A stretch of DNA of 64,000 bases from Streptomyces albipurpureus (GTDB lineage: Bacteria > Actinomycetota > Actinomycetes > Streptomycetales > Streptomycetaceae): assembly GCF_023701525.1 (NCBI RefSeq), contig NZ_JAMQAW010000011.1, positions 147,567-211,566 on the forward strand, in the 5' to 3' direction. The position numbers and the translations under genes are program-made. Within the stretch, counting starts at the first letter, position 1, and every line of letters begins with the position of its first letter. Below, in pieces: positions 24,551 through 33,179 of this stretch. The notes beneath the pieces were generated by a model. It saw only the letters and a list, made by a program, of their open reading frames with translations, did no database searches and was not told where the DNA came from.

Positions 24551-26020
24551 TCAGATACCGCTGACGGCGTCGCGGCGCCGGGCCGCCGCGCCGCGGTCTA
24601 GCAGCATGTCGACCTCGGTACGGAATCGGCCACGGCGTTCGGCGGCCTCAGCTGCGCCGATGGCGGGCTCGTAGACGGTGGACGGCTCCCAGCGGGGTAC
24701 CGCCTGCGCGGGGGTGAGGCCCGGTTCGATGCCCATCCGGGCGAGCGCCCCGACACCGAGTGCGGTGACGTCCGGCAGCGAGGAGACCTCCACCGGAATC
24801 TGAAGGAGATCGGCCTGTGTCTGCATCAGCAGGGCGGAACGGGTCAGTCCTCCGTCGACCCGCAGCACGGACAGCGGTCGACCGAGGTCGAGGGAGACCG
24901 CGTTGACCAACTCGGCCACCTGGGCGGCGATCCCCTCACACAGCGCACGCACCAGATGCCCCGGGGTGGTCCCGAGCCCGAGTCCGCTGAGCGAGCCGCG
25001 AACATCCCCGCGCCACCAGGGGGCGGCGAGTCCAGCCAGCGCGGGAACGAAGGTGACTCCGCCGGCATCCGGCACGGACGCGCCGACCGGGTCGAGATCG
25101 GCTGCCCCCGAGATCACGCCCAGCTCGGTGAGCCAACGCACCGCGGACGCGACGGTGTAGACCTGACCGTCGAGGCAGTAGTCGGTGCGCCCGTCCAACC
25201 GCCAGGCGACACAGCTGACCAGTCCGCTTCGGGTGCGGCAGGGGGTGTGTCCGGTCTGAGCGAGGAGGAAGGCACCGGTGCCATAGGTGCATTTGGCGGC
25301 TCCGGGTTCGGTGACACTCTGTGCGAGGAGGGCTGCCTGCTGATCGACGAGCAGTCCGGTGAGGGGAATCTCCCGGCCGAAGGCGTGCGTCATCCCCACG
25401 CTGCCGGCCGCGTCCACGATCTCCGGCATCCTTTCGTCGGTGAGCGCGAAGACCTCAAGGGCCCGGGGTGACCAGGCGACCCGTTCGAGGTCGAGCAGTT
25501 GGGTGCGGCTCGCGGTGGCGGCATCGGTGACAAAGGCGCCGGTCAGCCGGTGGGCCAACCAGGCATCGGTGGTGGTGACCACGCCTTCCCTGGTTCGCTC
25601 ACGCCGGATCCAGGCCATCTTGGGGGCGGCGAAATAGGGGTCGAGCGGCAACCCGGTGAGCTGGGTGAGCTCATCGGAGTAGCAGGAGAGCGCGGCACAG
25701 ATCGGTGCCGAACGGCGATCCTGCCACACAACGGCCTCGGTCAGGGGGGTGCCGCTGACGGGGTCCCACGCCAGCACGGTCTCACCCTGGTTGGCCAGGC
25801 CGACCGCGGCCACCGGCTCCCCCGCCTCGGCGAGGGCCTGCCGACCGGCGTCGATCACGGAGGTGAGAAGGGACTTGGGGTCCACCTCCACGCTGTCGCC
25901 CGGACCGTAGCGGGGGCGCACCGGAGCAGCACCCGAGCCGATCACCCCGCGTTCGGGGCAGATGACCAGGGCTTTGGTGCCTGATGTGCCTTGGTCAACG
26001 GCGAGTACGGGGCTTGACAT
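24551..26020 (-). CDS. FGGY-family carbohydrate kinase (glycerol kinase-like)
   Basis: A 489-residue sugar/polyol kinase of the actin-ATPase fold. The first phosphate loop is LAVDQGTSGTKALVICPERG, VVWQDRRSAPICAALS follows, and the second-domain motifs include KCTYGTGAFLLAQTGHTP and LRVDGGLTRSALLMQTQADL. Length fits glycerol kinase and xylulokinase alike; the N-terminal DQGTSGTK is closest to glycerol kinases. Substrate unproven. No transporter or aquaporin lies beside it. The promoter region (26021-26294) carries inverted repeats that may bind a local regulator. Confidence 0.85.
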   Translation of the reverse strand: MSSPVLAVDQGTSGTKALVICPERGVIGSGAAPVRPRYGPGDSVEVDPKSLLTSVIDAGRQALAEAGEPVAAVGLANQGETVLAWDPVSGTPLTEAVVWQDRRSAPICAALSCYSDELTQLTGLPLDPYFAAPKMAWIRRERTREGVVTTTDAWLAHRLTGAFVTDAATASRTQLLDLERVAWSPRALEVFALTDERMPEIVDAAGSVGMTHAFGREIPLTGLLVDQQAALLAQSVTEPGAAKCTYGTGAFLLAQTGHTPCRTRSGLVSCVAWRLDGRTDYCLDGQVYTVASAVRWLTELGVISGAADLDPVGASVPDAGGVTFVPALAGLAAPWWRGDVRGSLSGLGLGTTPGHLVRALCEGIAAQVAELVNAVSLDLGRPLSVLRVDGGLTRSALLMQTQADLLQIPVEVSSLPDVTALGVGALARMGIEPGLTPAQAVPRWEPSTVYEPAIGAAEAAERRGRFRTEVDMLLDRGAAARRRDAVSGI

Positions 26021-26294
26021 GGGTCACCACGTTCTTCGGCTGGAGGGACCCTCGATCATCACGAATGCGTCAAGAACCCCTTGATCATCGATCATTGACG
26101 ACAAGCCAGGGTGGAGCAGGTCACGGCATCCGTCAAGGCGGATTTCCGGTGGGGAGGTCGATCCCGATCGGATCTGACTTCATGGATCCGTATCAATCAA
26201 CTTCTTGTCGTCATCGCAGGGTTGAGTAAGATCGGCGCGCATACGCCGGAGTGGATCGAGGCATCCACTCCACATCCACCCCCCACCCGTCCTT
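26021..26294. promoter_or_regulatory. Divergent promoter region with inverted repeats
   Basis: This is the gap between the FGGY kinase (left) and the helical hypothetical (right). TGACGACAAG at 26096-26105 has its exact inverse CTTGTCGTCA at 26204-26213, 98 bp away. Around 26080-26097 the run TTGATCATCGATCATTGA is AT-rich and nearly palindromic. Both are plausible operator elements; no assignment is possible. Confidence 0.4.
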
Positions 26295-27359
26295 ATGAGG
26301 ACCCATGACAACCTTTTCTCGACATCCGTGCCGACGCAGACCGACGGGGTCGGCGGCGGACTGATGTCCCAGGACCAGTTTCGCCCGGTTTACCACCCGG
26401 CGGGCCATGACAATGAACTGCGCACCGCCATGCAGGATTTACGGACGGGCCGCTGGTTGTCGATGCGAAACCTGCTCCACTCCACCTCGAACTGGGGGAT
26501 GTGGACGCAGCGCACCCAGGTGCTCGCCGCCGTGGCGGCGGGCTCTGACGCGGTACAGGCCTGGCGGAGCGAAGAGCCGGCGTCGCTCGCCGCCATCGTG
26601 ATGCAGTGCCGGGTGTCGGTCGAGCGGGCGCTCAGAGCGCACCGGGAAGACCATCAGCGCACCCAGGAACTGTGGCACGAGGCGTGGGACGCCTGCCGTA
26701 TTGCCGCCCATCAGGCACCGGACGACCCGGTGCCCTGGGTGTGCCTGCTGGCGCTCGCCCAACTCGACGAGAAGCAGCGACTGGAGGAACACCGACAGGT
26801 ACCCCCCGGACCCATGCTGTTCTCAGGTCCTTGGGGGCTACTGGCGGAAGCCCACAAGCGGGACCCGTTCAATCGCGAGGCGTACCATCGGATGCTCCAG
26901 TTCGTATACGCGCGCAAGTCCGGTGGACACCTGTCGGAGGCAGTGAACTTCGTCCAGTGGGCCGCTTCGGCGGCCCCGACCGGTTCGGCCCTCCTGGTAC
27001 TCCCGCTCTACGTCCGCGTGGAGCGGTACCGCAGGGACAACGGCCACGAGCGGGCACTCGATCTGCATTGGGTCACCGACGACGCGACCCGAGAGGCGGT
27101 CCTGGCACTTGAGGCGTGGTTCGACCGTGTCGATCCGGCCCAGTCCTCACTGTTGGACCTCAACCACCTCGCCCACGCGCTCTGGGGTGCGGGCCGATTC
27201 ATCGAAGCGGCGCGGGTGTTCAGAGCCCTCGGCCCGTACTACACCGCACCCCCTTGGCTGTATCGCTCGCAGAGCCCCAATGACGCGGCTCTCGCAGAGG
27301 ATGTCTACCTTCGCGCCCGTACCCGATGCCTCACGGCCGCTCGTGACGCGGGTCTCTGA
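26295..27359 (+). CDS. Large helical protein of unknown function (TPR-like)
   Basis: A 354-residue cytosolic protein, almost entirely helical. Recurrent short motifs suggest tetratricopeptide-like pairs of helices: ELRTAMQDLRTGRWLSMRNL, LWHEAWDACRIAAHQAPDDP, LLAEAHKRDPFNREAYHRML and AHALWGAGRFIEAARVFRAL. No catalytic or membrane feature is present. It looks like a conserved Streptomyces hypothetical. The start may be the ATG at 26295 or one 23 codons in (26364), where the family-like MSQDQFRPVYHPAGHDNELR begins; neither has a strong ribosome site. It lies 51 bp before the permease gene on the same strand and may be cotranscribed. Confidence 0.65.
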   Translation: MRTHDNLFSTSVPTQTDGVGGGLMSQDQFRPVYHPAGHDNELRTAMQDLRTGRWLSMRNLLHSTSNWGMWTQRTQVLAAVAAGSDAVQAWRSEEPASLAAIVMQCRVSVERALRAHREDHQRTQELWHEAWDACRIAAHQAPDDPVPWVCLLALAQLDEKQRLEEHRQVPPGPMLFSGPWGLLAEAHKRDPFNREAYHRMLQFVYARKSGGHLSEAVNFVQWAASAAPTGSALLVLPLYVRVERYRRDNGHERALDLHWVTDDATREAVLALEAWFDRVDPAQSSLLDLNHLAHALWGAGRFIEAARVFRALGPYYTAPPWLYRSQSPNDAALAEDVYLRARTRCLTAARDAGL

Positions 27360-27410
27360 CCACTCTCCGATCACCGTTCAGTTTCATCACCTTCCCCCGG
27401 AGGCATGTGC

Positions 27411-28940
27411 ATGTCCATACCCGGACCAAGATGGTCAAATTCATCCCCCTCGTCCCCTGTCGATGAGGAGGAACGACTGAGAGAGCTCGGCTATCAGCCG
27501 GTTCTCGCCCGCCGTATGGGAGGCTTCGGCAACTTCGCCATCAGCTTCTCCGTCATCTCCATCCTCTCCGGATGTATGACCCTGTACGGCTTCGGCATGA
27601 ACACCGGTGGACCGGCCGTCATGCTCTGGGGCTGGCTGGGAGTCGGCTTGTTCGTGCTGTGTGTGGGCATGGCACTGGCCGAGGTGACCAGCGCCTACCC
27701 CACATCCGGCGCGCTGTACTACATGGCGGACCGGCTCGGCGGACGCAAGTGGGGCTGGTACACCGGCTGGCTGAACCTCCTGGGCCTGCTCGGCGCGATC
27801 GCCGGCATCGACTACGGTGCAGCCCTGTTCACCGGCGCGTTCTTGAACCTCCAGTGGGGATTCGACCCCACCCCCGGCTCCACGATGGTCATCTTCCTCT
27901 GCATCCTGCTGCTGCACGCCACCTTGAACCTCTTCGGTGTGAAGTTGGTCAGCGTGCTGAACTCGATCAGTGTCTGGTGGCACCTGGGCGGAGTCGCCCT
28001 GATCGTGGGGGTGTTGACGGTCGTTCCGAAGAACCACCAGTCCCCGGAGTTCGTCTTCACCGAGTTCGTCAACGGCACCGGCTGGGAGAACCCCATCTAT
28101 GTGGCCGCCATCGGTCTGCTGCTCGCCCAGTACACCTTCTCGGGCTATGACGCCTCAGCCCATCTTTCCGAGGAGACCTCCAATGCGTCGGTCACGGCGG
28201 CCCGGGGCATCGTCCGGGCGATCTGGGTCTCCTGGATCGCCGGCTTCGCGCTGCTGGCCGGTCTGACCTTCGCCATCCAGGACTACGAAGGCGCCCAGAA
28301 CAGCGCCACCGGTGTACCGCCCGCCCAGATCCTGCTTGACGCACTCGGCACCGGCGGAGCCACCGCCCTGCTGCTCGTGGTCATCGTGGCCCAGTTGTTC
28401 TGTGGAAACGCCGAGGTCGCGGCGGCGAGCCGGATGGTGTTCGCCTTCAGCCGGGACAACGCGCTCCCCGGTTCGGCCCTCTGGCGCAAGGTCAGCAGCA
28501 AGACGCAGACGCCCGTCAACGCCGTGTGGCTCTCGGTGGGCTTCGCGGCCGTGCTGGCGCTGCCGTCGCTGTACTCCACGACCGCTTACGGCGCGGTCAC
28601 CGCGATCAACGTCATCGGCATCACCCCCGCCTATGTGATCCCGGTCTATCTCAAGCTCCGGGCCGGAGACCGCTTTGAGCCGGGACCCTGGAACCTGGGC
28701 AGGTGGAGCAAGCCGATCGGGTGGATCTCGGTGGTGTGGGTGGCCATCGTGACCGTCCTCTTCCTCCTGCCCCAGTCCAACCCGGTCACCGTCGACACCA
28801 TGAACTACGCCTCCGTGGCGCTGGTGGCGGTACTCACCCTGGCCACCATCTGGTGGTTCGTCGCCCGTGGTTCCTATGGCACACCGAAGGCCTACGGATC
28901 AGCCCGTGAGCAGGCGGAACTTTCGGACCACATCGTGTAG
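27411..28940 (+). CDS. APC-family amino-acid permease
   Basis: A 509-residue transporter with about twelve membrane helices. It has the amino acid/choline transporter (GABA permease-like) signature at the start (LARRMGGFGNFAISFSVISI, LSGCMTLYGFGMNTGGP). Later it has FSGYDASAHLSEETSNASV, the conserved loop of this subfamily, and AAASRMVFAFSRDNALPGS. It probably takes up an amino acid or polyamine with a proton. Of two in-frame ATGs six bases apart, the second (27411) has proper spacing to GGAGG. A strong hairpin follows the stop. Confidence 0.88.
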   Translation: MSIPGPRWSNSSPSSPVDEEERLRELGYQPVLARRMGGFGNFAISFSVISILSGCMTLYGFGMNTGGPAVMLWGWLGVGLFVLCVGMALAEVTSAYPTSGALYYMADRLGGRKWGWYTGWLNLLGLLGAIAGIDYGAALFTGAFLNLQWGFDPTPGSTMVIFLCILLLHATLNLFGVKLVSVLNSISVWWHLGGVALIVGVLTVVPKNHQSPEFVFTEFVNGTGWENPIYVAAIGLLLAQYTFSGYDASAHLSEETSNASVTAARGIVRAIWVSWIAGFALLAGLTFAIQDYEGAQNSATGVPPAQILLDALGTGGATALLLVVIVAQLFCGNAEVAAASRMVFAFSRDNALPGSALWRKVSSKTQTPVNAVWLSVGFAAVLALPSLYSTTAYGAVTAINVIGITPAYVIPVYLKLRAGDRFEPGPWNLGRWSKPIGWISVVWVAIVTVLFLLPQSNPVTVDTMNYASVALVAVLTLATIWWFVARGSYGTPKAYGSAREQAELSDHIV

Positions 28941-28954
28941 CACCACGCACAGCC

Positions 28955-28997
28955 CATGGGGGTCCGGCCCACTCGGACGGAGGGCCGGGCCCCCATG
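28955..28997. terminator. Hairpin terminator after the permease
   Basis: Two 16-bp arms (28955-28970 and 28982-28997) pair with one mismatch around an 11-base loop, 15 bp after the permease stop. Confidence 0.8.
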
Positions 28998-29072
28998 CTG
29001 CGCCCTGCGGGGAATTGTCAGTGGGACGCGAGATGCTTGGCGCTCAGACACCTCCGTGACAGGGAGCCCGAT

Positions 29073-29309
29073 ATGACCCATCGTGAACTCGCCGCTGCGC
29101 AGGCGTATCTTCGACTGCTCCAGACCACCCGGGCCGTTCTCAGCGGCCCACCGCACTCGCCATCGTCGCTGCCTCTGCTGGCCGCACCGATCGCCGAGGC
29201 CGACGCCGCCCTGAACGAACTGGGCATGGCGGGCAATGAAGCGGCGTTCTTCCAGTTGGTGTCCGGCCTTCAGTCGGGACCGGGACCGAGCGTCGATCAC
29301 CTCAGCTGA
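29073..29309 (+). CDS. Small helical protein of unknown function
   Basis: A 78-residue protein with two helical segments (THRELAAAQAYLRLLQTTRA and EADAALNELGMAGNEAAFFQ). There is no cysteine and no membrane segment. The ATG at 29073 is chosen because GGGAG stands at good spacing and because the upstream part of the frame falls in the permease terminator. Its last eight bases overlap the end of the converging DoxX gene. Confidence 0.6.
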   Translation: MTHRELAAAQAYLRLLQTTRAVLSGPPHSPSSLPLLAAPIAEADAALNELGMAGNEAAFFQLVSGLQSGPGPSVDHLS

Positions 29310-29721
29310 TGTCAAAGAGCGGCCTGGTGATCGTCAGCCCGAGGTCTCCTCCGACAGAGGAGAAGAAGGCCATCAGCATCAGCGCGGCGCCACCCAGGGA
29401 CACATCCTTGAAGAAGGCGCTCATCTCGATCTGGCGGGCCCCCGGATCTGTCTCCTTCCAGAAGGAGTGCATCAGCAGGGCCGTCGGAAAGAGGAAGACG
29501 GCGAGGAGCAGCGCTCCGAGGTCCGCCCAGATGCCGAGAAGTACGCTCAGCGCACCTGCCAGCATCAACACTCCGCTGCCGATGACGGCGGGACCGGGTG
29601 CGGGCACACCCCGCGCGGCCGCGTACCCGGACAGCGCTTGGGTCTTGACCAGATGCCCCACGCCGGAGTTGAGGAAGAGCAGTACGAAGAGGATGCGTCC
29701 GATGAGTACCAGGACGTCCAT
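29302..29721 (-). CDS. DoxX family membrane protein
   Basis: A 139-residue protein with four membrane helices (about 3-20, 45-62, 68-86, 108-125). It shows the DoxX pattern: LIGRILFVLLFLNSGVGHLV in the first helix and a later ALLMHSFWKETDP loop. DoxX-like proteins are small quinone- or redox-linked membrane proteins. The ATG at 29721 has GGGAGG five or six bases upstream. No partner oxidoreductase is adjacent. Confidence 0.82.
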   Translation of the reverse strand: MDVLVLIGRILFVLLFLNSGVGHLVKTQALSGYAAARGVPAPGPAVIGSGVLMLAGALSVLLGIWADLGALLLAVFLFPTALLMHSFWKETDPGARQIEMSAFFKDVSLGGAALMLMAFFSSVGGDLGLTITRPLFDIS

Positions 29722-30110
29722 GGTGACCTCCCGATCCAGGCAGTTGAACCGGTAACCGCCTGCGACCAGATTACCCCTGATCAGGCGGTAGGGCCTGTTG
29801 TGATCGGTCCCGTTGAGACATGCTCCCGCCCCATCAAGCGGTGCAGTGCCGGTATCGCGGACACTCCACGGTGGGTGGGAGCCGTGCGGCACAACGCGGT
29901 GAGAGTGAGCTCGCCGCGGCCGCAGTGGCTATCTGGCGCCCAGGGACCGTTGTGAGCCCCAGTGCACATCAGCGGGCCTCTGCGAGCCGACCGGACACCA
30001 GCCACCAGACACCGAGAAGGTACGACAGGGGCCTCAGCGATCCTGGAGCCCCGGTAGTCGACTCCGCGCCACATATTACTGATCAGTAGGTTCCGGCTCA
30101 CGCGGAACGC
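29722..30110. other. Intergenic region, no gene seen
   Basis: About 390 bp holding the DoxX promoter side and the downstream side of the 30111-30533 gene. Open frames here lack ribosome sites. Confidence 0.45.
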
Positions 30111-30533
30111 TCAGCCGCTGAACAGATCCCGCTCCCAGCTGGCGAGGCCCTCGACCTCCTTGACCGGACGGCCCGCGGCGTACCCCACCCCGTGGACGGA
30201 TGCCTCCAGCACCTGGGTGGTGAAGAACAACAGGCTGCGCTCGTTGAAGACCCTGGCCCGGCCCGAGAAGATCTGGCTCAGCAAATCGGCGACGTCTTCC
30301 GTGGCCACCTGGTCGAACACCCAGTCGTCGAGGAGCAGCCGTACCGTGTCCGACGCTCGCCCGAACCCCATGAGCGCGATCCACACATCCGCCCCACGGA
30401 GCTCGCCGCCCCACTCGGCCCACCATGGCCCCCCTTCGTCGCGCTGCTCGAAGTCCTCGTGCACCACACCGAGGGACCTCAGCGCCGCCTCGACCTTCAA
30501 CACCGGCTCGGCCTTGCACCGAGAGGGGTCCAC
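30111..30533 (-). CDS. Hypothetical protein, acidic and tryptophan-rich
   Basis: A 140-residue cytosolic protein with no family I can name. It opens with an LKVEAALRSLGVVHEDFEQR helix. It then has GPWWAEWGGELRGADVWIAL, and LLDDWVFDQVATEDVADLLS followed by a strand-rich end. The mixed alpha/beta pattern and size resemble small immunity-type proteins, but this is only an impression. The GTG start has GAGGAGA at good spacing. It is flanked by non-coding DNA on both sides. Confidence 0.55.
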   Translation of the reverse strand: MDPSRCKAEPVLKVEAALRSLGVVHEDFEQRDEGGPWWAEWGGELRGADVWIALMGFGRASDTVRLLLDDWVFDQVATEDVADLLSQIFSGRARVFNERSLLFFTTQVLEASVHGVGYAAGRPVKEVEGLASWERDLFSG

Positions 30534-31240
30534 TCCGTCTCCTCACCCATCCATGGCGGTGTTGGGAGACCGCTTGGCTAACACGAACCTCGCCTACAAC
30601 CATCTGCACCATACTCACCGCTGCCTCCAGGGCCACCAAGGGCCCATCCGCTCCGACCGGGTGGGGCGGCACCCCTGGCAGTAACTTTCACTTTTCCGTA
30701 TGGCTCTATCCATGCTTCTTGATCATCGATCTTGACACATCCAGCCACCCCGCCGCCCCTCAGAAGTCGCACACACGCCACCGGAACCAGCGCCTCGGCT
30801 ACCCCTACGAGCAGCGCCGAAATATGTACGGGACACCCCTGCCGTGACGCCATGCCCTGACGGGTCTTCAACTGGCTTGCGCAAGAAGCAAATTGCACTC
30901 CTGGTTCACTCCGGCTGGGGCCATCCTGCGGGGACCCACCCCCTCAACGTAGTCGACCTGCCCATACAGCCCACCAAGCCATGTCACACCCTTAGGTGGA
31001 GTCAGCCATCGGTACCGCCGAAACCTTGCAGTTGGTCGCAGACGCAAATGCACCGGGGTGCGTACTCATGCCCCTTCCCGGGCCCCTCCCGACCCCTAGG
31101 GGTCGACCCTGAGATACCGCTCCGGGGTGATCAATCCCGATGCTCACCGAAGCACCACAGAGTGAGCGCACCCACCCGGCCTCCACACCGGACGCAGGCC
31201 AACGGCCGCAGGAATGTGGCTCGTTGTTTCAGAAATAACA
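30534..31240. other. Long intergenic region, no gene seen
   Basis: About 700 bp upstream of the chitinase that are less GC-rich than the genes around them. An open plus-strand frame at 30844-31356 is rejected: no ribosome site, Pro/Ser/Cys-rich composition, and it runs through the chitinase promoter. A small palindrome, GACCCCTAGGGGTC, lies at 31091-31104. Confidence 0.5.
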
Positions 31241-31255
31241 TTGGTCTATACCTTG
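31241..31255. promoter_or_regulatory. DasR-type responsive element (dre)
   Basis: TTGGTCTATACCTTG matches the core of the Streptomyces dre consensus TGGTCTAGACCA with two changes. DasR represses chitin and N-acetylglucosamine genes through such sites. It overlaps a TTGACT -35-like element (31253-31258), and a 6-bp inverted repeat (31259-31275) follows directly. Confidence 0.7.
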
Positions 31256-31375
31256 ACTCGCCCCCTCTCGGGGCGATTCAGTGTGCGTTACCAACCCCCG
31301 CCACGGAGTGCCTGAACATCCCGGTTCCCACTGGGCAGATCAGGCGCGTCCGTTGACGCACGAAAGGGATAGCTC

Positions 31376-32284
31376 GTGCTCAAAGACCGTATGAAGACCC
31401 TGATGGTTGGCGTGGTCGCCGCCGGATCATTGGCAGCGACGATCCTTCTGCCCACCGCCACGGCTTCTGCCACCTCGCCGGTGGATGAATGCGCCATCGC
31501 GCCGAGTTGGGTCGCCGGCGCCAACTACCAGGCCGGTGACATCGTCAAGTACACGGATGGCGAGGTGTACATCGCCGAGCGCAACAACCCGGGCTACAAC
31601 CCGGTGGTGAGCACCTACTACTGGGACGCGTACACCTGTGGCACGGGCGGGAACCCGAACTCCAACACCTTCGTGGTGAGCGAAGAGCAGTTCAACCAGA
31701 TGTTCCCGCGCCGGAATCCGTTCTACACCTACAAGGGACTGACGGACGCCATGAAGGCGTTCCCCAAGTTCGCCCACACCGGTACGGACACCATGCGCAA
31801 GCAGGAGGCCGCCGCCTTCCTCGCCAACATCAGCCATGAGAGCGGCGGGCTGTTCTACATCACGGAGATCAACAAGGACAACTACCCGCACTACTGCGAC
31901 ACAACGCAGCCCTACGGTTGCCCCGCGGGTGGATCGGCGTACTACGGCCGTGGCCCGATCCAGTTGAGCTGGAACTTCAACTACAAGGCCGCGGGTGACT
32001 GGCTCGGCATCGATCTGCTGAACCACCCCGAGAAGGTGGAGACGGACCCGGCGATCTCCATGATGACGGCCCTGTGGTACTGGAACACCCAGGACGGTCC
32101 GGGCCCGGTGACCGGTCATGACGCCATGGTGAGCGGGGCCGGATTCGGCCAGACGATCCGCTCGATCAACGGTTTCCTGGAGTGCGAGGGCAAGAACCCG
32201 GCCCAGGTCCAGAGCCGCATCAACCGCTACAAGAACTTCACCCAGATCCTGGGCGTGCCCACCGGAGCGAACCTCTCCTGCTGA
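31376..32284 (+). CDS. Secreted GH19 chitinase with CBM5/12 domain
   Basis: A 302-residue exported endochitinase. A signal peptide (about 1-32) is followed by a chitin-binding CBM5/12 module (about 40-88, with WVAGANYQAGDIVKYTDGEV and a final YYWDAY), a short Gly/Asn linker, and the GH19 catalytic domain (about 100-302). The proposed general acid Glu155 lies in FLANISHESGG, and YYGRGPIQLSWNFNYKAAG is the substrate-cleft signature. It hydrolyses chitin outside the cell. The GTG start (31376) has AAAGGGA at good spacing; an ATG five codons in is possible. A dre site 121 bp upstream suggests DasR control. Two hairpins follow the gene. Confidence 0.93.
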   Translation: MLKDRMKTLMVGVVAAGSLAATILLPTATASATSPVDECAIAPSWVAGANYQAGDIVKYTDGEVYIAERNNPGYNPVVSTYYWDAYTCGTGGNPNSNTFVVSEEQFNQMFPRRNPFYTYKGLTDAMKAFPKFAHTGTDTMRKQEAAAFLANISHESGGLFYITEINKDNYPHYCDTTQPYGCPAGGSAYYGRGPIQLSWNFNYKAAGDWLGIDLLNHPEKVETDPAISMMTALWYWNTQDGPGPVTGHDAMVSGAGFGQTIRSINGFLECEGKNPAQVQSRINRYKNFTQILGVPTGANLSC

Positions 32285-32328
32285 CCAACTGACCGACAGG
32301 CGAACTCGAAAACAGTGCGCCGAACAGC

Positions 32329-32362
32329 GGGCGGGCCGGAGAGCACCTTCTCCGGCCCGCCC
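32329..32362. terminator. First chitinase terminator
   Basis: A perfect 14-bp stem (32329-32342 with 32349-32362) and a six-base loop, 44 bp after the chitinase stop. Confidence 0.88.
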
Positions 32363-32388
32363 GGCTTGCTGGTAGTCCGCCACGCGCC

Positions 32389-32417
32389 AGCCTCCCGTCG
32401 GATTCCGACGGGAGGCT
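32389..32417 (+). terminator. Second chitinase terminator
   Basis: A 13-bp perfect stem (32389-32401 with 32405-32417), three-base loop, followed by GTTTTC, so it looks like a classical intrinsic terminator backing up the first. Confidence 0.82.
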
Positions 32418-32727
32418 GTTTTCGCCGGGGCTTCCCTGGCCGACCTGCCGACCTTGCCGGGTGGGGAAGCCATGGATCTCCACAGCGGAGAAGCGGTAGC
32501 ACCACCCAGCGCGGCCATCAAACGCCAGCAGAAATCCACCAGGCCATCCCCAAGTGAGTGCGGCGCGACATTCGGGGCAGATGCAGCTCAGCGCAAGGGG
32601 TCAGCCCCTGCGCCCGGTACCGAAGGCCGGCCCTTGTCCCTTCGCCGCCTCTTCTCACTCGGACAACCGGAGTTTCTGGTCGGTTCGGGGGCGTGCGATA
32701 TCAACGATTCGATGTGAGGAGTCACTG

Positions 32728-32970
32728 GTGATCGCTGTTGGCATCATCGCCGTCTGCATCGTCCTGGCCGTCCTGGCCTTCTTCGTGCCCCGGCTCTCGC
32801 GCCATCCCGAGCGCGGCACCCAACGCACCCTCGGACTCGGTTCACGCGCCGGCGGAAAGGCCCCCGGAGTACTGGGGCGTCTCTTCAGCAAGCCCTTCCG
32901 CAGCAGTTCGCGTGCGGTGGGCCGCAGTGGTTCGGCCGGGCGTCGGGCCCGCTGGCGGATGCCGTTCTAG
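32728..32970 (+). CDS. DUF6411-like small membrane protein
   Basis: An 80-residue protein with one N-terminal membrane helix (about 2-20) and a basic Gly/Ser/Arg-rich tail (HPERGTQRTLGLGSRAGGKA, GVLGRLFSKPF, ending RWRMPF). This is the pattern I recall for DUF6411 of Streptomyces. Function unknown; the basic tail may meet the membrane surface or nucleic acid. The GTG start has GAGGAG eight bases upstream. A long hairpin follows. Confidence 0.7.
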   Translation: MIAVGIIAVCIVLAVLAFFVPRLSRHPERGTQRTLGLGSRAGGKAPGVLGRLFSKPFRSSSRAVGRSGSAGRRARWRMPF

Positions 32971-33035
32971 GTGTGGTGTCTCAGGACGCTGGACCAAGAC
33001 ACCCAGGACTCCCTGGGCCCGCACCCTCCTGAGAT

Positions 33036-33084
33036 GAGGTCGGCGGTGGACGGGATGAAACACATCCCGTCCACCGCCGACCTC
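33036..33084. terminator. 22-bp-stem bidirectional terminator
   Basis: Two perfectly matching 22-bp arms (33036-33057 and 33063-33084) around AAACA. It sits between two converging genes (DUF6411-like and phospholipase D) and can serve both. Confidence 0.88.
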
Positions 33085-33179
33085 AGAACAGCTCCCCGGT
33101 CATCGCCCATCAGATGACTGGGGAGCAGTTCGTGCCAGGCCTTCTTACGCGGCCATGCCCCGCAGGGCTGTCGATGGGG

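Noticed and set aside
30844..31356. Plus-strand open frame before the chitinase
   Set aside because: No ribosome site, composition unlike real proteins, and it crosses the dre site and promoter.
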